Of a stretch of 64,000 bases of DNA, positions 52,251 to 61,883 are shown piece after piece. The position numbers were made by a program, and so were the translations under genes. Source of the DNA: an uncultured Azospirillum sp. (GTDB lineage Bacteria > Pseudomonadota > Alphaproteobacteria > RF32 > CAG-239); contig UQAB01000005.1 in assembly GCA_900538765.1 (NCBI GenBank), positions 1 to 64,000 of the forward strand, written 5' to 3'. How positions within the stretch are numbered: position 1 is the stretch's first letter; each line of letters starts with the position of its first letter. Under the pieces are notes generated by a model. That model was not told the DNA's origin. It was given only the letters and a program-made list of their open reading frames with translations, and did not search any database.

Positions 52251-53321
52251 TTATTTCTGTTCGTCTTTTTTAGATTTCAGTTGGCCGCAGGCGGCTAAAA
52301 TATCCTGTCCGCGAGCAACGCGTATCGGCGCGGCAAAACGATTGTTTTGCAACTCCCGTGAAAAGGCAAAAATTTTATTGCGGGAACTCGGTTCATAATC
52401 GCAGCCGGGCCAGGGATTGAATGCTATCAAATTAAATTTGGCATTGATTTTAAAGCGGCGCATTAAATCCATCAACTCATGTGCATCGGCAAGAGAATCG
52501 TTGAAATCTTTCAACATCAAGTATTCAAAGGTTACAAAATGGCTGCCTTCCAGCTGTTGATAATCATGACAGGCCTGCAACACTTCTTCCAACGGATACT
52601 TTTTATTAATCGGCATAATTTGCGACCGCTTTTCATTATTCGGCGCATGAAGACTGACAGCCAGCTTTACGCCTGTTGCTTTGACCAAGGGAATAATATT
52701 CGGCGCAATCCCCGAGGTAGACAGCGTTACGCGGCGTTTGGAGAGCGAAATTCCCTCCCCGTCCGTTATAATATTCAGCGCTTTGATAACATTATCAAGA
52801 TTTTGCAAAGGTTCGCCCATACCCATAACGACAATGTTCGACAAATAACGGGTTTCATCTTTCGGACTCGGCCATTCTTTGTAAACATCACGGGCAACCA
52901 TGAACTGGCTGACGATTTCTCCGGCGGTCAGATTACGGGTGATTTTCTGGCTTCCGGTATGACAGAACTTACATCCCATCGCACAGCCGACTTGCGTGGA
53001 AATACAGACAGCACCACGGTCTTCCTCCGGAATATAAACGGTTTCAATCCGCTGACCGTCGGCAAATTCCAGCAGCCATTTGTGGGTTTTATCAACGGAA
53101 ACCTGTTCCGCAACGATTTTCGGACGCGTTATCGTAAAATGCTCCGCCAGCTTTGCTCTCAACTCTTTGGAGAGATTGCTCATCTTGGCAAAATCCGTTT
53201 CGCCATGGAAATACAGCCACTGCCACAGCTGTTTGGCACGGAAGGGCTTTTCGCCGATATCAGCGACAGCTTGCGCCAATTCTTCCTTGCTTAAGCCGAT
53301 AAGTTCAATTTTTTCAGCCAT
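52251..53321 (-). CDS. rlmN: 23S rRNA (adenine2503-C2) / tRNA methyltransferase RlmN
   Basis: 356 residues of the radical-SAM type. The iron-sulfur cluster motif CAMGCKFCHTG (CX3CX2C) is near 110-120. GMGEPLQN is near 170, SLHAPNNEKRSQIMPINKKYPLEEV follows, and the C-terminal catalytic Cys lies in ACGQLK. It methylates A2503 of 23S rRNA and A37 of some tRNAs, tuning translation. Only 3 bp separate it from the ialB-like gene upstream, so they probably share a transcript. Confidence 0.95.
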   Translation of the reverse strand: MAEKIELIGLSKEELAQAVADIGEKPFRAKQLWQWLYFHGETDFAKMSNLSKELRAKLAEHFTITRPKIVAEQVSVDKTHKWLLEFADGQRIETVYIPEEDRGAVCISTQVGCAMGCKFCHTGSQKITRNLTAGEIVSQFMVARDVYKEWPSPKDETRYLSNIVVMGMGEPLQNLDNVIKALNIITDGEGISLSKRRVTLSTSGIAPNIIPLVKATGVKLAVSLHAPNNEKRSQIMPINKKYPLEEVLQACHDYQQLEGSHFVTFEYLMLKDFNDSLADAHELMDLMRRFKINAKFNLIAFNPWPGCDYEPSSRNKIFAFSRELQNNRFAAPIRVARGQDILAACGQLKSKKDEQK

Positions 53322-53324
53322 GTA

Positions 53325-53852
53325 TTATCTCTTACATTTGGAATTAATGGCTTTGTAAGCGCTCAAAAAACCATTCAGCGAATAAGTGTCTTTGGTTGCC
53401 GTCCCTTTTGACGATGTACCGTGAACAATCATCCGCTGGCCTTTTTTCATGGCGTCAACTAATCTTTTGTCCGCCGTTTCGTTTACCGTCCAGGCTTTGT
53501 CCCCTTCGGTGAACAGGTCATCAATCGTCGTATTGCCAATTTTTACAACAACCTTGGCGCCTGGTTTGTATGTATAACCGGCGACGAAATTAACGACATC
53601 AAAACTTTTTTCATTCGGGCGGTGGGTGACAACCGCATATATATCGCCGCGGCTTGAATATTTGCCTTCATCTTTTTTCGGTGTGGAAGCAATATAACAA
53701 ATCATTCCCTGCGGATCATTATAGTAATATGCCGCCCAGTCTTTATATTCTCCAATCAACTGCGGACCGCTCTTGCCGGCAGCCGCTGCCGGGTTAACGT
53801 TGAAAAGCAAGGCCCCTAAAACGGCCAAAGACGTAAAATTAAATTTAATCAT
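53325..53852 (-). CDS. Invasion-associated locus B (IalB) family protein
   Basis: 175 residues with signal peptide ending at AAAAG. The mature part contains YKDWAAYYYNDPQGMICYIASTPKK and YAVVTHRP, characteristic of the alphaproteobacterial IalB family, plus a Cys near each end of the domain. IalB was named in Bartonella, where it affects erythrocyte entry; in most relatives it is a periplasmic protein of unsettled role. Likely co-transcribed with rlmN. Confidence 0.83.
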   Translation of the reverse strand: MIKFNFTSLAVLGALLFNVNPAAAAGKSGPQLIGEYKDWAAYYYNDPQGMICYIASTPKKDEGKYSSRGDIYAVVTHRPNEKSFDVVNFVAGYTYKPGAKVVVKIGNTTIDDLFTEGDKAWTVNETADKRLVDAMKKGQRMIVHGTSSKGTATKDTYSLNGFLSAYKAINSKCKR

Positions 53853-53947
53853 ACCAATATACTCACAAATCCTCGTTATTTTTACATAATAGTATTTGAA
53901 AAATATATAAAAAATGTTAATTTCTTTGAAAGATTTAGGATTTTGCC

Positions 53948-55195
53948 ATGATTAGAGATAATTATATTGACGTAAACCAGCTTGTTACTGACAAGAAAAT
54001 TTTTAAACTGTTCAGAACCGTGGAGAATCACGGCGGTGTTTTGCGCTTTGTCGGCGGTGCGGTCAGGGACACATTAGCCGGTATAAAAAATTTTGACATT
54101 GACCTGGCGACGGACTTGTCGCCGGAAGAACTGGTTGAAGCCTGTGAAGAAAGCGGTTTGAAAACTGTTCCCATCGGTATTAAATTTGGAACCGTCGGTG
54201 TGGTTTTGAACAATCAGACGCTGGAAGTAACCTCTTTAAGAAAGGATATCAAAACAGACGGGCGGCATGCCGTTGTCGAATTTACATCTGACTGGGAAAG
54301 CGACGCTTCCCGGCGCGATTTGACAATCAACGCGATTTATGCCGACGAAAAAGGTTCCGTTTTTGATTACTATAACGGAATTGACGATTTGGAAAACGGC
54401 GTTGTCCGCTTTATCGGCAATGCCGGGCAGCGCATCAAAGAAGATTATTTGCGGATTTTACGCTTCTTTCGTTTTTATTCCATATTCGGCAAGGGAGAAA
54501 TCGACGCCAAAGCGCTAAAAGCCTGCGTTGAAAACAAAGACGGCATAAAGACGTTGTCCATAGAGAGAATCCGTGACGAGCTCGGAAAAATACTGATGAC
54601 ATCCAATGCCGTCAAAACACTGCAGATTATGTTCGATAATGAAATTCTGATTCATTTTCTGCCGGACAGCCCTAATCTGGACAAACTACAGTTTCTTATT
54701 GATTTGGTTAACAAACACAAAATAAAGCAGGAAGTTTTGCGGCGTTTGTTTATTTTATATACGCCTGATGAAAAACTGGCAGAAAATCTTGCTTGCCGCC
54801 TGAAATTAAGCAGAAAGGACAAGGAATTGTTTGTCAGCTGGTCGATTTATAATCCTTCTCTCGAAGAGTTTATGACGGAAAAAGGCCTTAGAAAACTACT
54901 GTATCTGTACGGACGCGATTTCTGTTTTAACAAGTTTTTGATTATTTCCGCGCTTAACAAAACGGAACCTGAAAACTTTGCTGAAATCATTGAGCGGATT
55001 AATACTTTGGAAATCCCCGTATTTCAGGTTAAAGGAAAGAATATCATTGACGCCGGCATTATGAACAACCACCGTATCAGCGATGTTTTAAGGCAGCTGG
55101 AGAACGCATGGATTGACAGTGACTTCACGCTGACTTTTAATGAGCTTATGTGTCAGGCCAAAGGAATTATTTCAGAAACAGATAAAGCAGGATAA
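53948..55195 (+). CDS. cca: CCA tRNA nucleotidyltransferase / poly(A) polymerase family
   Basis: 415 residues of class II nucleotidyltransferase. RFVGGAVRDTLAG (residues 31-43) and DIDLAT (catalytic Asp pair) form the head; RRDLTINAIY and the EDYLRILRFFRFYSIFG signature follow near 120-180, and a helical tail completes it. It adds or repairs the 3' CCA of tRNAs. No partner gene is coupled. Stop lies 2 bp from the convergent yraN gene. Confidence 0.9.
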   Translation: MIRDNYIDVNQLVTDKKIFKLFRTVENHGGVLRFVGGAVRDTLAGIKNFDIDLATDLSPEELVEACEESGLKTVPIGIKFGTVGVVLNNQTLEVTSLRKDIKTDGRHAVVEFTSDWESDASRRDLTINAIYADEKGSVFDYYNGIDDLENGVVRFIGNAGQRIKEDYLRILRFFRFYSIFGKGEIDAKALKACVENKDGIKTLSIERIRDELGKILMTSNAVKTLQIMFDNEILIHFLPDSPNLDKLQFLIDLVNKHKIKQEVLRRLFILYTPDEKLAENLACRLKLSRKDKELFVSWSIYNPSLEEFMTEKGLRKLLYLYGRDFCFNKFLIISALNKTEPENFAEIIERINTLEIPVFQVKGKNIIDAGIMNNHRISDVLRQLENAWIDSDFTLTFNELMCQAKGIISETDKAG

Positions 55196-55197
55196 GG

Positions 55198-55548
55198 CTA
55201 AAAGGCATTTTGAATGTGCCGGAAATAATGAGGAAAACAAATCAGAACCACATCAAAGCGGACATCATAATCCCGATAAGCGGGATGTTTGGCTAAAAAA
55301 TTTTCAGCAGCGGTACGAATGCGTTTCTGTTGAGTTGGTTTTACAGCATAAGCCGCCATTTCTTTATCCCGGCGTTTTTTCACCTCGACAAAGACTATGT
55401 TTTTGAAGCGAACGGCAATAAAATCAATTTCTCCGGCAGACGTTCCCTTTCCCGTTACATAATTTTTGCAGACAATCCGGTAGCCCTTTAGGCGAAACAG
55501 CTGCCGCGCCAAAAATTCTGCCAGATGTCCGGAAAAATTACTGTTCAT
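55198..55548 (-). CDS. yraN: YraN/UPF0102 family endonuclease-like protein
   Basis: 116 residues with the PD-(D/E)XK-like core GEIDFIAVRFKNIVFVEVKKR near 38-58 and the N-terminal GHLAEFLARQLFRLKGY typical of YraN. Biochemical role is unsettled, probably DNA-related. It overlaps the upstream rsmI by 11 bases. The rsmI, yraN and LpoA trio is a widely conserved neighbourhood, which supports all three calls. Confidence 0.85.
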   Translation of the reverse strand: MNSNFSGHLAEFLARQLFRLKGYRIVCKNYVTGKGTSAGEIDFIAVRFKNIVFVEVKKRRDKEMAAYAVKPTQQKRIRTAAENFLAKHPAYRDYDVRFDVVLICFPHYFRHIQNAF

Positions 55549-56377
55549 CTTTAATCTTCAAAGCCAGTTCATACACTTCGTTTTTATTCAGGCCGCAGCT
55601 ATCGACCAAATCCCTGACCGCAGACTTGACACTCATGTTTTTCAGCTTCTCGCGCAACAGGGCTTCAACGTCCGTTTCAGAAATTTTTTCCGTTTTGTCC
55701 GGCGGAGAAATCATTAAAACCATTTCGCCGCGCGGTTCCTGTTTGGAAAAATGTTCTATCAATTCTTCGGCGGTTCCGTTCAAACATTCTTCATACATTT
55801 TGGTAATTTCGCGGGCAACGGCCAGTTCCCTGCCGCCAAAGACTTCAGCGGCAACAGCCAGTGTCTTGACAATGCGGTTGGCGGTTTCATAAAAAACAAT
55901 GGTCGCATCAATATCTTTTACCGAAGAAAAAGTTTCCGCCCGGGCTTTATCTTTATTTGGGATAAAACCGGCAAACATAAAGCGGTTAGTCGGCAAACCG
56001 GACAGCTGCAAAGCGCAAATTAAAGCGCAGCAGCCGGGCAGCGTTGTGACGGCAACGCCATGGCGACGGCATTCGCGAATCAGCTTATAGCCGGGATCGG
56101 AAATCAGCGGAGATCCGGCATCGCTGATCAGGGCAACGCTTTTTCCCTCTTCCGTTATCAATGAGATTATCTGCTGCAGCCGTTCGCTTTCGTTATGGTC
56201 GTGCAATGTCAGAAAAGTTTTGTTCAGGCTGATGCCCAGCAAAGACAACAGTTTTTTGCTTATTCTGGTATCCTCGCAGGCAATGACGTCCGCTTCGCTT
56301 AACGTTTCGACAGCACGGGGAGAAATATCTCCCAGATTTCCGATTGGCGTGGCAACAATGTATAATCCGCTTTTCAT
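55538..56377 (-). CDS. rsmI: 16S rRNA (cytidine1402-2'-O)-methyltransferase
   Basis: 279 residues of the tetrapyrrole-methylase fold. N-terminal LYIVATPIGNLGDISPRA, then ACEDTRISKKLL, LISDAGSPLISDPGY near 85-100, and AREITKMYEE near 195. It methylates the ribose of C1402 in the ribosomal P site. It overlaps yraN and is divergent from the LpoA-like lipoprotein gene, whose start lies about 80 bp away. Confidence 0.93.
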   Translation of the reverse strand: MKSGLYIVATPIGNLGDISPRAVETLSEADVIACEDTRISKKLLSLLGISLNKTFLTLHDHNESERLQQIISLITEEGKSVALISDAGSPLISDPGYKLIRECRRHGVAVTTLPGCCALICALQLSGLPTNRFMFAGFIPNKDKARAETFSSVKDIDATIVFYETANRIVKTLAVAAEVFGGRELAVAREITKMYEECLNGTAEELIEHFSKQEPRGEMVLMISPPDKTEKISETDVEALLREKLKNMSVKSAVRDLVDSCGLNKNEVYELALKIKDEQ

Positions 56378-56454
56378 GTTTATTCTTTACAATCCCTGTT
56401 TTTTATTCTAAATCTGTAATATACGCTTATCAGAATGATGTTTTTTAAGGAAAA

Positions 56455-57969
56455 ATGCAAGTGTTAAAAAAATATGTTTTTCTTTTTGCCGCTTTTATTT
56501 TGGCCGGCTGCAGCAGCTCAAATCGGACAGCTCCGGCAATTACCGGATATGACACGGCAGTTATGTACGAAAATTTAAATTCCTATGACAGCATTAATCT
56601 GATTAACCGCGATGTCATTAATGACGGAAATTTTCGCGTCGGCATGCTTTTGCCGTTGAGCGGCGAAGCATCTAAATACGGCCAGGGGTTAAAAAATGCC
56701 GCGCTGATGGCTTTGGATGATGTGCAGAACGACAACCTTATTTTGCAATTTTACGACACACAGAGTACGGCCAGCGGCGCAAGAGTTGCCGTTGAAAACG
56801 CCATTGCCCAAAATGCCAGCCTGATTATCGGTCCGTTAATGAGCACTTCCGTCAATGCGATTAAAGACGAAACAACGTATAAAGATATTCCGGTTATTGC
56901 ATTTTCTACCAACGAAAGCGTTTTGGAACCTCAGGTTTATACTTTAGGGCTGCTGGTTGACGAACAGGTTAACCGCATTATCAGCTATGCCGCCAGCCAG
57001 AAACGCTCCCGTTTTGCACTGCTTTTGCCGGACAACCAGACAGGTATCGCCATCGCCCGGGCAGCGGTTAACGCCGCTCAACAAAACGGCGCCAGCATCA
57101 GCAAAATTTCCTTTTATCCGCCTAACACTACAAACTTTGCCGATCCGGTCAAAAACCTGACGGATTATGACATTCGCAGCAACCGTCTGAAAAGAATCAG
57201 GAGTTCGTTGACAGCTCAGGCCAACAAAGGCAATATGAATGCCAAAAGGGCTCTGAAAAGGTTGGAGAGAATCCAAGCGCTCGGCGATGTTGATTTTGAC
57301 GCAGTTATTATTCCCGAATCCGGTTCCCGGTTGAAATCTGCTTTTTCAATGTTCGGTTATTATGACGTTTATGCCCCCAAAGTTAAATTTCTGGGAACAG
57401 CCATTTGGGAAAATACGGATTTAAGCAAAGAAACAATGGCGGCGGGCGCATGGTATCCGGCATTGTCCCGTTCGCACAGCGCTTATTTTGCCAACAAGTA
57501 CAGCGAAATGTTCGGCGAAAAACCACACAGCCTTTATTCTTTGGCTTATGACGCAGTGGCGCTGGCCGCCTCCCTGTCCAAGAAAGGCAATGAAAATCTG
57601 AACAGTGCCATTACGGCTCCGGAAGGCTATATCGGCATTAACGGCGTTTTCCGCTTATTTGCAAACGGCACGAACGAGCATAGTCTGGATATTGTTGAAA
57701 TTACGGAAAACGGCGATAAAGTCGTCAGTCCGGCTCCTCGTAAATTTAATACGGCTCAGGAATACGGTTTCAGCGGCAACAGCGTTTACGTCACGCCGGA
57801 CTATAAAGCTCCGCAAATATTCGGTAAGAATAGCGAAGCGGCGCAAATAGCCATTTACGGCCGGGTTTTGGAAGCTGAAAATCAACCGGTTTATGAGATT
57901 CCGCAGGATTCTGAAATGGAAATTATCCGTAAAGCGCTGAAAGAACTGAATGTCGTTATCCCGCAATAA
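56455..57969 (+). CDS. Penicillin-binding protein activator-like lipoprotein (LpoA family)
   Basis: 504 residues from ATG 56455, or 502 from GTG 56461, which has the better spacing to AAGGA. A lipobox LAGC (about residue 21) shows export and lipidation. The body has the type-1 periplasmic-binding fold: VGMLLPLSGEASKYGQGLKNAALMAL, IIGPLMSTSVNAIKDE. LpoA-type proteins activate a bifunctional penicillin-binding protein from the outer membrane. The rsmI-yraN context matches that of lpoA elsewhere. Ligand-receptor roles are less likely. Confidence 0.82.
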   Translation: MQVLKKYVFLFAAFILAGCSSSNRTAPAITGYDTAVMYENLNSYDSINLINRDVINDGNFRVGMLLPLSGEASKYGQGLKNAALMALDDVQNDNLILQFYDTQSTASGARVAVENAIAQNASLIIGPLMSTSVNAIKDETTYKDIPVIAFSTNESVLEPQVYTLGLLVDEQVNRIISYAASQKRSRFALLLPDNQTGIAIARAAVNAAQQNGASISKISFYPPNTTNFADPVKNLTDYDIRSNRLKRIRSSLTAQANKGNMNAKRALKRLERIQALGDVDFDAVIIPESGSRLKSAFSMFGYYDVYAPKVKFLGTAIWENTDLSKETMAAGAWYPALSRSHSAYFANKYSEMFGEKPHSLYSLAYDAVALAASLSKKGNENLNSAITAPEGYIGINGVFRLFANGTNEHSLDIVEITENGDKVVSPAPRKFNTAQEYGFSGNSVYVTPDYKAPQIFGKNSEAAQIAIYGRVLEAENQPVYEIPQDSEMEIIRKALKELNVVIPQ

Positions 57970-57986
57970 AAATAGCGCGTAAAATA

Positions 57987-58015
57987 TTGATTTTTTCCTT
58001 GAAAAATAATAAGAT
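57987..58015 (+). promoter_or_regulatory. Promoter of the SRP RNA gene
   Basis: TTGATT (57987-57992), 17-nt spacer, TAAGAT (58010-58015), about 20 nt before the RNA 5' stem. Confidence 0.55.
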
Positions 58016-58033
58016 TTCAGGGATATTGTCAAT

Positions 58034-58119
58034 GGAGGGCATTGGGTTAATCTTTCGCCAACCCGGTCAGGTTCGGAAGAAAGCAGCCGTAACGAACTGA
58101 TTAAGGTCAGTGTCCCTCC
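58034..58119 (+). ncRNA. ffs: Signal recognition particle RNA, small bacterial type
   Basis: GGAGGG at 58034-58039 pairs with CCCTCC at 58114-58119. The apex has the domain-IV core GGTCAGG...GGAA...AGCAGCC, the binding site for Ffh. About 86 nt. Position just before dnaX is common in alphaproteobacteria. T-rich sequence follows. Confidence 0.93.
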
Positions 58120-58150
58120 GCCTTTTCACTTTTTTTCAAAGATTGGTTTT

Positions 58151-59896
58151 ATGGCAGAAGAAGAAAACAAAGATAATCAATATGTTATTTTGGCTCGCAA
58201 GTACCGCCCGCAAAATTTTGAAGATTTGCTGGGGCAGGATGCTTTGGTGCAGACATTAACCAATGCCATAAAAAACAACCGCCTGCATCATGCTTATATC
58301 TTAACCGGCATTCGCGGCGTCGGAAAGACTTCAACAGCCAGAATTATAGCCAAGGCGCTTAACTGTACAGGTTTGGACGGCAAAGGCGGCCCAACGGTTC
58401 ATCCCTGCGGTGTTTGCGAAAATTGTAAGGCGATTACGGCCGGCCGGCATATTGATGTTATGGAACTTGACGCGGCGTCACGCACCGGTGTTGACGATAT
58501 CAGGGAAATTTTGGACGGCGTTCGCTATAAACCTACTAACGCACGTTATAAAATTTATATCATCGACGAAGTTCACATGCTGTCAAAAAATGCGTTTAAC
58601 GCCTTGCTGAAAACACTAGAAGAACCGCCGTCACACGTCAAATTTATTTTTGCGACGACAGAAATCCGCAAAGTTCCGGTTACCATCCTCTCTCGTTGCC
58701 AGCGCTTTGATTTGCAGCGCTTGAAGATTGATGAGCTGATGACGATGTTCCACAAAATTATAAGCGCGGAAAACCTGAAAGCAGATGAAGAAGCGTTACA
58801 GCTTTTGGCTCGCGCGGCAGACGGTTCTGCCCGTGACGGCACGTCTTTGCTCGACCAGGCAATATCGCTCGGTGTCGGCAATGTCAAAGTCGATGTTGTC
58901 AAAAATATGATCGGATTGGCAGACCGGACGCAGAATTTTGAACTTTTTGAAAATCTGGTGGCCGGGAATGTCGATAAGGTTATTACATTATTGCAGGTTC
59001 AGTATAAAAACGGCGCCAATCCTGTTACCATTTTACAGGACTTAATCAACATCACTCACTTGGTTGCCAAAACCCGCATTATTCCCGGTTCTATTGACGA
59101 CCCGGCGGTTTCGGAAGAAGAAAAAGATTTTGCCAAAAGGATGTCGGTGAGCGTTTCCATTGCTATTCTCTCCAAAATCTGGCAGATGATGATTAAGGGC
59201 ATCAACGAGCTGCAAATAGCTCCGCTGCAAATTGACGCCTTGGAGATGATTCTAATCAGAATCGCTTATGCCGCCAGCCTGCCAACGCCGTATGAACTTT
59301 TAAACGACGTAAAAAAAAACTCTAATTTAGGGCAGGAACGCCCTTTACCGGTGTTTGCCAGGCAACCGCAAGCCGTAAATAATTCCTCAACGGCAAAGCC
59401 GGAAAGCACTCATTCTAATGAGGAAAGCTCTGCCAACAACGGTTTTAAGACTTTAAAAACAGTTGATGATTTTATCCGCCTTTTGGAAGAAAGTCGGAAA
59501 CTTCTCGTTCTTTATGCTTTTAAAAACGACCTGTCCGTTGAGCATTTTGAAGACGGGTTCATGAAAGTGACGCTTTCTGAGAAAATAAACCCTGATTATA
59601 TTCTTAATCTGCATAAAATTTTAGAAGAAGCAACCGGAAAAAGCTGGAAGATAGAAATCATAAAAGGTTCTTTGGGGCAGACGATTTCACAAAAAGAAAA
59701 CGCCAAAACGGAAGAAGAAAAACGCAATATTATGGAATATCCTTTGGTCAAGGCAATTATGGCGGAATTCAAAGGAGCAAAAATCGAAACACTGACCCGT
59801 AAAATTATGGAAAACAATGATGACGAGGGGGCATCTTCATTCAGCAGTGAAGAAAATGAACTTAATTATAATGATTTAAATTTTGATGAGGAATAA
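58151..59896 (+). CDS. dnaX: DNA polymerase III subunits gamma and tau
   Basis: 581 residues. N-terminal YRPQNFEDLLGQ, Walker A GIRGVGKTSTARI near 55, zinc-binding CGVCENCKA near 92, and the sensor block EEPPSHVKFIFATTE near 155. The C-terminal third diverges, with an acidic end. It is the ATPase of the clamp loader. First gene of the dnaX-ybaB-recR-DUF1796 run; no frameshift signal was confirmed. Confidence 0.96.
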   Translation: MAEEENKDNQYVILARKYRPQNFEDLLGQDALVQTLTNAIKNNRLHHAYILTGIRGVGKTSTARIIAKALNCTGLDGKGGPTVHPCGVCENCKAITAGRHIDVMELDAASRTGVDDIREILDGVRYKPTNARYKIYIIDEVHMLSKNAFNALLKTLEEPPSHVKFIFATTEIRKVPVTILSRCQRFDLQRLKIDELMTMFHKIISAENLKADEEALQLLARAADGSARDGTSLLDQAISLGVGNVKVDVVKNMIGLADRTQNFELFENLVAGNVDKVITLLQVQYKNGANPVTILQDLINITHLVAKTRIIPGSIDDPAVSEEEKDFAKRMSVSVSIAILSKIWQMMIKGINELQIAPLQIDALEMILIRIAYAASLPTPYELLNDVKKNSNLGQERPLPVFARQPQAVNNSSTAKPESTHSNEESSANNGFKTLKTVDDFIRLLEESRKLLVLYAFKNDLSVEHFEDGFMKVTLSEKINPDYILNLHKILEEATGKSWKIEIIKGSLGQTISQKENAKTEEEKRNIMEYPLVKAIMAEFKGAKIETLTRKIMENNDDEGASSFSSEENELNYNDLNFDEE

Positions 59897-59900
59897 CAAT

Positions 59901-60221
59901 ATGTTAAACATTCAAGGAATTATGAAACAAGCTCAAGCCATGCAGAAAAAAATGGAAGATATGCAGGAAAGACTGGCGCAGCAGGAAGTTACCGGCGTCA
60001 GCGGCGGCGGGATGGTAAAAGTAACCATGAGCGGAAAATTTGAAATGAAAAAAGTTGAGATTGACAAGTCTCTTATTGTTGCCGATGAAGCTGATATTTT
60101 GGAAGATTTAATCGTTGCAGCAAGCAATGACGCCAAAAACAAAGTTGAAGCCATGATGAGCGATGGCATGAAAGACGCTACCGGCGGCATGAATATTCCC
60201 GGGTTGAAACTTCCTTTTTAA
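59901..60221 (+). CDS. ybaB: YbaB/EbfC nucleoid-associated protein
   Basis: 106 residues from ATG 59901 ([28 protein letters not shown]), with GAGGA upstream. The Gln/Met-rich coiled N-terminus and the GGGMVKVTMSGKFEMKKVEID strand are family signatures. It binds DNA as a dimer. The gene sits between dnaX and recR, as in many bacteria. Codons 59883-59900 overlap dnaX and lack a ribosome site. Confidence 0.92.
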   Translation: MLNIQGIMKQAQAMQKKMEDMQERLAQQEVTGVSGGGMVKVTMSGKFEMKKVEIDKSLIVADEADILEDLIVAASNDAKNKVEAMMSDGMKDATGGMNIPGLKLPF

Positions 60222-60234
60222 GAGATAAATAACC

Positions 60235-60828
60235 GTGGCCGGAAAAGATATTGAAAAACTCATCAAGCTGGTGGCAAAGCTGCCGGCTTTGGGAACACGC
60301 TCTTCCCGCAGAATCGTTCTACAGCTTCTAAAAAAGCGGGAATCGTTGTTTTTGCCTTTGATTGACGCCATGCAGCAGGTTGCCGCCAATGTAAAGACCT
60401 GCGACATCTGCGGAAATTACGATACAGAATCCCCCTGCTCCATTTGTTCATCTCAGAGCCGGGAAGACGGTGTTGTCTGCGTGGTGCAGGATGTGGCCGA
60501 TTTGTGGGCAATGGAGCGCGTTTCAATGTTTAAGGGCAAATATCATGTCCTCGGCGGTATCCTTTCCGCTCTTGATGGCATTTCCGCCGAAGATTTAAAC
60601 ATCGACAAGCTTTTCAGCAGAATCGAAAAAGAGAATATCAAAGAAATTATTCTGGCTTTGCCGGCAACCATTGACGGGCAGATAACAACAAACTATCTGT
60701 TACAACAACTGAAAAATTATGATATAAAAGTGACAACTCTGGCGCAGGGAATCCCGATGGGTGCAGAACTGGACTATATGGATGAAGGTACTATTCAGCT
60801 GGCTTTGAATTCAAGAAAGGTTTTATAA
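60235..60828 (+). CDS. recR: Recombination protein RecR
   Basis: 197 residues, GTG start. The N-terminal helix-hairpin-helix (LPALGTRSSRRIV), zinc finger CDICGNYDTESPCSIC (residues 56-72), a TOPRIM domain with VVQDVADLWAMER, and C-terminal TTLAQGIPMGAELDYMDEGTI are all present. It loads RecA at gaps with RecF and RecO. Downstream TAA abuts the next start codon. Confidence 0.95.
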   Translation: MAGKDIEKLIKLVAKLPALGTRSSRRIVLQLLKKRESLFLPLIDAMQQVAANVKTCDICGNYDTESPCSICSSQSREDGVVCVVQDVADLWAMERVSMFKGKYHVLGGILSALDGISAEDLNIDKLFSRIEKENIKEIILALPATIDGQITTNYLLQQLKNYDIKVTTLAQGIPMGAELDYMDEGTIQLALNSRKVL

Positions 60829-61602
60829 ATGAGAAAATATGACGTTGTTATTCCTCTGGGGAATTTTTGTTCCGCTTCTTTTCATTTGCGCCATAATAAC
60901 CTGCAGTTGGAATCATATCCGTTTGACTGGGTTGGTTTTGATAATGTCACAATTCCGGCAACATTGATTTCCAACGGTTTTCAGAATTATTTTATTGCCG
61001 AACAGCTGAAACGGGTTGAGGGGGAAAACGGCAATCATCTTCCCTATATACAATACCCTGAGCATTATTTGTTTTATCATTGCGTTGAAAAAGACCTGCC
61101 GTTTGACGAGGCCTGCAAAAAGGCCAAAACGATGTTTGAACGGCGGATTCAGCGCGTTTATGAATATGTTGAGAGCGCTAAAAACGTCCTTTTCATGAAC
61201 ACCAGCAACGAGCCGGTTCGGGAAGAAGATGCCGTTGAGGCTCAGAAAATCCTGCAAAAGAGATTTCCGGGAAAAAATATTGACGTTATTGTCGTTGATA
61301 TGAAAGCTGACTACAAGGGTATGGAAATAAAAGAATTAAATAAAAACGTTACCTTTGTCTGTCTGGAATTTGACAATAAAAAGGATCTTTATTCTGATAA
61401 GAAAGAAGAATTTAAAACAATTTTGAAAGACAGAAAGCTTTCGTCACAAAAAGAACTGGCCAAGACACTGCTGCATAAAAAGCTTTTTGCCGTCAAACGC
61501 ACTGTTGTCAATGCTTTGTGCTGCTTAATTCCGATAAAAAAAGTCAGAAAATCCATTCGCAAGAAATTACAAATTTCAACGCAGCAATTTGACAATAACT
61601 AA
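60829..61602 (+). CDS. DUF1796-family putative cysteine peptidase
   Basis: 257 residues whose ATG directly follows the recR stop. VIPLGNFCSASFHLRHNNLQ and SYPFDWVGFDN are the diagnostic N-terminal motif of DUF1796, with the predicted catalytic Cys at about residue 15. A basic, helical C-terminus (KKVRKSIRKKLQ) follows. Activity is predicted but unproven in the family. Placement after recR is probably just genomic neighbourhood. No signal peptide. Confidence 0.75.
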   Translation: MRKYDVVIPLGNFCSASFHLRHNNLQLESYPFDWVGFDNVTIPATLISNGFQNYFIAEQLKRVEGENGNHLPYIQYPEHYLFYHCVEKDLPFDEACKKAKTMFERRIQRVYEYVESAKNVLFMNTSNEPVREEDAVEAQKILQKRFPGKNIDVIVVDMKADYKGMEIKELNKNVTFVCLEFDNKKDLYSDKKEEFKTILKDRKLSSQKELAKTLLHKKLFAVKRTVVNALCCLIPIKKVRKSIRKKLQISTQQFDNN

Positions 61603-61609
61603 TATTTCC

Positions 61610-61639
61610 CTCCCAAAAATGATTTTGGGAGTTTTTTTT
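61610..61639 (+). terminator. Terminator of the dnaX-recR run
   Basis: CTCCCAAAA pairs with TTTTGGGAG around ATGA, followed by TTTTTTTT. Confidence 0.9.
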
Positions 61640-61679
61640 GCTTTTATCCTAAAAAAATAAAAGATTGCAACAAACATCC

Positions 61680-61883
61680 TCCTGTGTTACTCTGTTTACA
61701 GGCAGTCGCGTTGACTGCTCAGGGCGTCGAAACCCTTTTACTACTGGTCGTCAAGCATAATTGCGACTTAAAATAAGTATATGCTGATATCTGTCTAGGT
61801 ATGTGCTAGGGACGGATGTCAGCGTTATAAGGCTTTGCACGAAAGCGCTGAGCCATTTAGTAGTATATGGTTTCGAACATCCG
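61680..61883 (+). ncRNA. Candidate structured RNA leader, copy 2
   Basis: Strongly similar to 5024-5229 and in the same position before the paralogous gene. The same helices form: 61701-61707 with 61713-61719; AGCATA/TATGCT; CAGCG/CGCTG (61820-61824 with 61846-61850); CGGATGT/ACATCCG (61813-61819 with 61877-61883); CCAT/ATGG (61853-61856 with 61867-61870). The pseudoknot pairs 61739-61745 (TACTACT) with 61859-61865 (AGTAGTA), while copy 1 uses ATAAAGTC with GACTTTAT. The bases differ on both sides, yet pairing is kept. This covariation supports a real RNA fold. Confidence 0.7.
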